A DNA stretch of 8,260 nucleotides, from contig CAMOSA010000107.1 of assembly GCA_946624335.1 (NCBI GenBank), positions 1-8,260 of the forward strand. The letters run 5' to 3'. Under the pieces are notes generated by a model. That model had not been told where the DNA came from. It did no database searches and worked only from the letters and a program-made list of their open reading frames with translations. Within the stretch, counting starts at the first letter, position 1; each line of letters begins with the position of its first letter. Of the stretch, positions 4,977 through 8,260 are shown piece after piece. Source of the DNA: an uncultured Prevotellaceae bacterium (GTDB lineage: Bacteria > Bacteroidota > Bacteroidia > Bacteroidales > Bacteroidaceae). Made by a program: the position numbers and the translations under genes.

Positions 4977-6785
4977 TTATTCCTCATACATCTTGTCGAT
5001 GAGCGCCTTATAGTTTTGTGCGATAATGGGTCGCCGCATTTTCAGCGTGTTCGTCAGCTCCCCTTTCTCCATCGAGAAGGGCTGAGGCAACAATGTGATG
5101 CGCTTGACCTGTTCGTAGTGGGCAAACTCCTGCTGGAGGGTGACGATGCGTTCCATCACCATTTGCACGACGATGGGGTTGGCACAGAGCTCCTGCCGCG
5201 ACTCGAACCCGATGCTGTTGTCGCGTGCCCATTGCTCGAGCAGGTTGTAGTTGGGTATGACGAGCGCTGAGACAAACTTACGCTCGTCGGCGATGATCGC
5301 TACTTCGTCGACGAACCTGTCCACGACGAGCTTCGACTCCAGGGCCTGCGGCGATATATACTTGCCGTTGGACGTCTTGAAGAGGTCCTTGATGCGGTCG
5401 GTCAGGTAGAGTTCTCCGTTCTTGATGTATCCGCTGTCACCGGTGTGGAACCATCCGTCAGCGTCGATAGCCTGTGCGGTGATCTCGGCTTTGCGATAGT
5501 AGCCCTTGGTGATCGTGTCGCCCTTGAGGAGTATCTCGTTGTTCTCGCCGAACTTGATTTCTATGCCTTCGAGTACGCGCCCTACCGATCCTATGGTGAC
5601 GGGCGAGTCGTGCCAGTCGCATGACACGGTGGCCGTAGATTCTGTCAGTCCGTAGCCGGCGGTCATGTTGATGCCGCAGCTGTGCACGAACTCCTCTATC
5701 TCGCTTGGTATGGCTGCTCCTGCGGTGGGGAAGAAGTGTGCATTCTCCAGGCCCAGCGTCTTCTTCAGCAGTGCGATGATGGTCTTCTCGTAGAACTTGT
5801 AGCGTAGCTTCAGCTGCACGGGTGGCACGAGGCCTTTCATCCTGTAGTCCACGTTGTATCGTTTGCCGACGGCAAGCGCGTCGAGCATCAGACGCCGTTG
5901 CATAGCGCTGCTTGAGGCTATCTTCTCCTGTACGCCGGCGTACACCTTCTCCCAGAAGCGTGGTACGGCAGCCATGCATGTGGGGTGCACTTCGCGCAGG
6001 GTCATCTGGATGTCCTGCGGCTTGAGGTTGATAGCCAGCTGGGCGCCTCGCGCCAGGCACCAGTAGCTCCAAGCGCGCTCGAAGACGTGGGTGAAAGGCA
6101 GGAAGCACATGGTGACATCCTTGTCGGAGAGGTGCATGATCTTGTCGTTGGCAGGGATGGCGGCGGCATACATGCGGTAGGTCAGCGTGACGCCTTTTGA
6201 GACGCCCGTCGTGCCGCTTGTGTAGAGGATGTTGGCGATATCGCCGGGCATGACAGCGGCGGAGCGTGCTGCCACCTCATCGGCGAAGGGCAGCCCCTCG
6301 CCAAGGCGCAGGAACTCATCGAAGTAGAGCGAGATCTGATCCTGGGGATTCTTCTTCACGTTGCGGTCGAAGATGATCAGGCGTTGCAGCGTGGGGCACA
6401 GCTTGAGCACACGGAAGGCCGTGTCGTACTGGTACTGTTCTCCGACGAATACCAGGCGTATCGATGCGTCGTTGATCATGTACTGAATCTGTGCCTCGCT
6501 GCTGGTGGCGTAGAAGGGGATGCTGACGGCACGTATACCATAGGCGCCAAAGTCCACGCACAGGTTCTCCGGTTTGTTCTGTGAGAAAACGGCAATGTTC
6601 TCTTGCACGCCGACCTCCATTTTCAGCAGCGCATTGCTGACGAGTGAGACGAGTTGTGAGAAGCGGTTCCACGAAATAGATCGCCAGGCTGAGAGGTCAT
6701 AGTCGCGATAGCTCAGTGCTGTCCGTTCGCCGTAGACCTTAGCCTGTTCGTGGATAAGAGTGGATAGAGGGGCTGTATTCAGCAT
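4977..6785 (-). CDS. Long-chain fatty acid-CoA ligase (AMP-binding)
   Basis: It should activate a fatty acid with ATP to an acyl-adenylate and transfer it to coenzyme A. From ATG at 6785 the protein has 602 residues, typical of long-chain acyl-CoA synthetases. The phosphate-binding loop is YTSGTTGVSKG (188-198). Further motifs are TAGAAIP (354-360), GYGLTEST (377-384), GWFHTGD (444-450), DRIKD (463-467) with the hinge, and the C-terminal LTNTLKMRRP (577-586), where Lys582 is the expected adenylation lysine. There is no signal peptide. An in-frame ATG at 6836 would add 17 residues but lies inside the predicted promoter, upstream of its start point. It heads a probable operon with prfB, the small membrane protein and the CYTH gene. 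The exact chain length of its substrate cannot be read from sequence. Confidence 0.93.
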   Translation of the reverse strand: MLNTAPLSTLIHEQAKVYGERTALSYRDYDLSAWRSISWNRFSQLVSLVSNALLKMEVGVQENIAVFSQNKPENLCVDFGAYGIRAVSIPFYATSSEAQIQYMINDASIRLVFVGEQYQYDTAFRVLKLCPTLQRLIIFDRNVKKNPQDQISLYFDEFLRLGEGLPFADEVAARSAAVMPGDIANILYTSGTTGVSKGVTLTYRMYAAAIPANDKIMHLSDKDVTMCFLPFTHVFERAWSYWCLARGAQLAINLKPQDIQMTLREVHPTCMAAVPRFWEKVYAGVQEKIASSSAMQRRLMLDALAVGKRYNVDYRMKGLVPPVQLKLRYKFYEKTIIALLKKTLGLENAHFFPTAGAAIPSEIEEFVHSCGINMTAGYGLTESTATVSCDWHDSPVTIGSVGRVLEGIEIKFGENNEILLKGDTITKGYYRKAEITAQAIDADGWFHTGDSGYIKNGELYLTDRIKDLFKTSNGKYISPQALESKLVVDRFVDEVAIIADERKFVSALVIPNYNLLEQWARDNSIGFESRQELCANPIVVQMVMERIVTLQQEFAHYEQVKRITLLPQPFSMEKGELTNTLKMRRPIIAQNYKALIDKMYEE

Positions 6786-6806
6786 AGTTTTTCGGTTTTT
6801 GTGCCA

Positions 6807-6837
6807 CAAAGGTAGTGCTTTTTGCTGATATACCAAA
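6807..6837 (-). promoter_or_regulatory. Promoter of the acyl-CoA synthetase-prfB operon
   Basis: On the minus strand TTTG (6837-6834), a 19-base spacer and TACCTTTG (6814-6807) match the Bacteroidota consensus exactly. Transcription should begin near 6800, about 15 bases before the ATG at 6785. It overlaps the divergent promoter of the M20 gene. Confidence 0.75.
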
Positions 6838-6854
6838 GAATTTGCCTAACTTTG
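6821..6854 (+). promoter_or_regulatory. Promoter of the M20 hydrolase gene
   Basis: TTTG (6821-6824) and a perfect TAACTTTG (6847-6854) are separated by 22 bases, one or two more than usual. Transcription should start near 6861, about 15 bases before the ATG at 6876. This excludes the further upstream in-frame ATG at 6822. Confidence 0.6.
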
Positions 6855-6875
6855 TGCCCGATAAACCACTTAATC

Positions 6876-7961
6876 ATGGATTTCGATACCCTCACAGCCG
6901 AAGCGGTTGTATTGCTGCAACGGCTCATCGCTACCCCTCGCACCAGTCGCAACGAGACGGCTGCGGCTGACATTTTTGCCCATTTCATCGAGGATTTTGG
7001 GCTCCCGTTTCATCGCCACGGCAACAATATTTGGGTCGTCGGAGCCGATTTCGATGCCTCACGCCCCACGCTGTTACTCAATGCGCACATCGACACCGTC
7101 CGCCCTGTCGCCGCCTGGACACGTGACCCTCACACGCCCGTCATCGACGGCGACCGCCTCTATGGCCTCGGAGCTAACGATGACGGTGCATCGTTAGTGT
7201 CGCTGCTGCAGGCTTTCCGCGTTCTCTCTCGCCGTCGCCAGCCCTATAACCTCGTCTTCCTGGCTTCGGCTGAGGAGGAGGTCAGCGGGCGTGACGGCAT
7301 CGAGAGTGTCATCCCCCTGCTGCCTCACATCGACGTGGCTCTCGTCGGGGAGCCCACAGGGATGCAGCCCGCCATCGCCGAGAAAGGCCTGATGGTGCTC
7401 GACTGCACGGCTTACGGGCGTGCCGGTCACGCCGCACGCGACGAGGGTGACAACGCCATCTATCGTGCCCTGCCCGACATCGAGTGGCTCCGCACCTATC
7501 GCTTCCCGCAGGTGTCGCCGCTGCTCGGACCTGTCAAGATGAGCGTCACCGTCGTTCAAGCTGGCACCCAGCATAACGTCGTGCCCGACCGTTGCACTTT
7601 CACCGTCGACGTGCGCACCAACGAGTGTTACACCAACGAGGAAGTGTTCGAGCAGGTCCGGCGTGCCCTGTCGTCCGACGTCGTGGCCCGTTCGTTCCGC
7701 CTGGGGTCGTCGGCCATCGATGCAGCACATCCCCTGGTGCGGCGCGCTCTCGACCTCGGGCCGACACCGGACGGCCGCCCGCGTGCTGTCTTCGGCTCAC
7801 CGACGCTGTCCGACCAGGCCCTGATGCCTTGGCCGTCCATGAAGATGGGCCCTGGCGACAGCGCGCGCAGTCACACGGCCGACGAGTACATCCTCCTGTC
7901 TGAAATACGCGGAGCCATAGACGATTATGTCACCATGCTCGATGGCCTGGAGCTCGCTTGA
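6876..7961 (+). CDS. M20 family metallohydrolase (ArgE/DapE-like deacylase)
   Basis: The 361-residue protein is a two-zinc M20 amidohydrolase of the ArgE/DapE/ACY1 group. Metal and catalytic residues are in place: H71 and D73 in LLNAHIDTV, D102 in GLGANDDGAS, E133/E134 in SAEEE, E159 in GEPT, the dimerisation-domain His185 in GRAGHAA, and His333 in SHTADEY. The central domain (about 170-270) is the usual lid, with TQHNVVPD (231-238). It closely resembles, from memory, the Bacteroides protein annotated as acetylornithine deacetylase, a lineage that uses N-succinylated intermediates in arginine synthesis. Removal of an N-acyl group from ornithine or citrulline is therefore a reasonable guess. 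No arginine genes are visible nearby. The ATG at 6876 is chosen over 6822 because the latter lies upstream of the predicted transcription start. The gene is strikingly GC-rich. Confidence 0.88.
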   Translation: MDFDTLTAEAVVLLQRLIATPRTSRNETAAADIFAHFIEDFGLPFHRHGNNIWVVGADFDASRPTLLLNAHIDTVRPVAAWTRDPHTPVIDGDRLYGLGANDDGASLVSLLQAFRVLSRRRQPYNLVFLASAEEEVSGRDGIESVIPLLPHIDVALVGEPTGMQPAIAEKGLMVLDCTAYGRAGHAARDEGDNAIYRALPDIEWLRTYRFPQVSPLLGPVKMSVTVVQAGTQHNVVPDRCTFTVDVRTNECYTNEEVFEQVRRALSSDVVARSFRLGSSAIDAAHPLVRRALDLGPTPDGRPRAVFGSPTLSDQALMPWPSMKMGPGDSARSHTADEYILLSEIRGAIDDYVTMLDGLELA

Positions 7962-7979
7962 GAGGAACGAAGGTATGGC

Positions 7980-8004
7980 GTGTCGAGCGTAAAGGACACT
8001 TTTT
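7980..8004 (+). terminator. Short intrinsic terminator after the M20 gene
   Basis: GTGTC (7980-7984) pairs with GACAC (7995-7999) around a 10-base loop and is followed directly by five T (8000-8004). It lies about 20 bases after the stop codon. The stem is short, so termination may be partial. Confidence 0.45.
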
Positions 8005-8039
8005 AGGCTCGAAAGCGCGCTGATGTCGCAAATATTGTT

Positions 8040-8047
8040 TACCTTTG
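8040..8047 (+). promoter_or_regulatory. -7 promoter element for ispG
   Basis: TACCTTTG is a perfect match to the Bacteroidota -7 element and is followed by the common CAGCC. No TTTG is visible at the -33 distance. Transcription should start near 8054, which leaves about 35 bases before the TTG at 8089. Confidence 0.6.
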
Positions 8048-8088
8048 CAGCCAAAATAGTGGCTGTTACATCAAAAACAGATAGAATA

Positions 8089-8260
8089 TTGGAAACAAAG
8101 CAAACAGGAACCGTTATCGGCACACGCCGTCGCTTCACCCACGAAGTGCGCGTAGGCACGATAGGCATCGGGGGACAGAACCCTGTGCGCGTGCAGTCGA
8201 TGTGTACTACATCTACGCTCGACACCGACGGCTGCGTGCGCCAGATCCTGGCCATTGCCG
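8089..8260 (+). CDS. ispG: 4-hydroxy-3-methylbut-2-enyl diphosphate synthase, N-terminal part
   Basis: IspG (GcpE) is the Fe-S enzyme that converts methylerythritol cyclodiphosphate to HMBPP in the non-mevalonate isoprenoid pathway. Only about 57 codons lie in the window; the rest is beyond the right edge. The visible part shows the family N-terminus: RRFTHEVRVGTIGIGG, NPVRVQSM and a Thr/Asp segment (TTSTLDTDGC) aligned with the usual QSMTNTxTxDTE. In Bacteroidota the full protein normally carries an extra central domain, which cannot be checked here. There is no ATG at the N-terminus. TTG at 8089 is chosen because it sits about 35 bases after the predicted transcription start; GTG at 8059, in the same frame, would leave a leader of only about 5 bases. 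Substitution of Thr by Cys in QSMCTTS is a small deviation. Confidence 0.9.
   Translation, partial: METKQTGTVIGTRRRFTHEVRVGTIGIGGQNPVRVQSMCTTSTLDTDGCVRQILAIA

Noticed and set aside
4374..5270. A 298-codon plus-strand frame running across the prfB start and the end of the acyl-CoA synthetase gene
   Set aside because: It is antisense to two well supported genes. Its leucine- and histidine-rich translation reflects the complement of Glu/Lys- and Arg-rich helices, and no promoter or family motif supports it.
6786..6836. N-terminal extension of the acyl-CoA synthetase from the ATG at 6836
   Set aside because: This ATG lies inside the -33 element of the gene's own predicted promoter, so it should not be transcribed. 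The extra 17 residues do not resemble the family N-terminus.
7797..8255. A 152-codon minus-strand frame across the M20 gene end, the intergenic region and ispG
   Set aside because: It overlaps two recognised genes and the ispG promoter, and shows no domain or credible start context.
1..8260. CRISPR array, insertion sequence, defence module or biosynthetic cluster
   Set aside because: No regularly spaced repeats, no transposase or integrase signature, no terminal inverted repeats and no cas, toxin-antitoxin or restriction motifs are visible. The recognised genes are housekeeping types.

Overview
The window looks like an ordinary chromosomal housekeeping region of a member of the Bacteroidota, probably order Bacteroidales. 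Three things point there. Several genes are preceded by the Bacteroidota-type promoter (TTTG about 20 bases upstream of TAnnTTTG) and none has a clear Shine-Dalgarno sequence. The proteins, as I remember their relatives, read like Bacteroides/Prevotella versions: the DUF3109 cysteine-rich protein, the short monofunctional mannose-1-phosphate guanylyltransferase, RF2 with SPY instead of SPF, and the arginine-pathway-like M20 hydrolase. The genes are visibly GC-rich, most strongly the M20 gene, so a higher-GC lineage is likely. The genus cannot be fixed from the sequence alone.

Layout, left to right. Positions 1-217 are AT-rich and hold a possible truncated reading frame (3-200) and a strong intrinsic terminator (174-212) that closes the tRNA transcription unit. 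A tRNA with anticodon CAT lies on the minus strand (218-291), with its own promoter at 334-365 and a small hairpin in its leader. Next comes a minus-strand pair, ung (start 1838) followed by a DUF3109 gene (start 1131, TTG). The plus-strand gene for mannose-1-phosphate guanylyltransferase (2006-3133, GTG start) diverges from ung across a 167-base promoter region. It converges, with a gap of only 3 bases, on a minus-strand run that is probably one operon: acyl-CoA synthetase (start 6785), prfB (start 4952), a 46-residue membrane protein (start 3770) and a CYTH-domain protein (start 3625). An M20 metallohydrolase (6876-7961, plus) diverges from the acyl-CoA synthetase, and the two promoters interlock. 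The right edge cuts into ispG (from about 8089, plus), which has a clear TACCTTTG element upstream.

Functions covered are DNA repair (ung), sugar-nucleotide supply for glycans (guanylyltransferase), fatty-acid activation, translation termination (prfB), probable amino-acid (arginine-type) metabolism (M20), and isoprenoid synthesis (ispG). Apart from shared transcription, I see no evidence that these form one pathway.

I looked for a new multi-gene system (defence module, mobile element, CRISPR array, biosynthetic cluster) and found no convincing one. The observations most worth following up are local: interlocked divergent promoters, a prfB gene without the programmed frameshift and with a variant codon-recognition tripeptide, an unlisted small membrane protein inside the prfB operon, a hairpin spanning the stop codons of two convergent genes, and the AT-rich flank on the 3' side of the tRNA.
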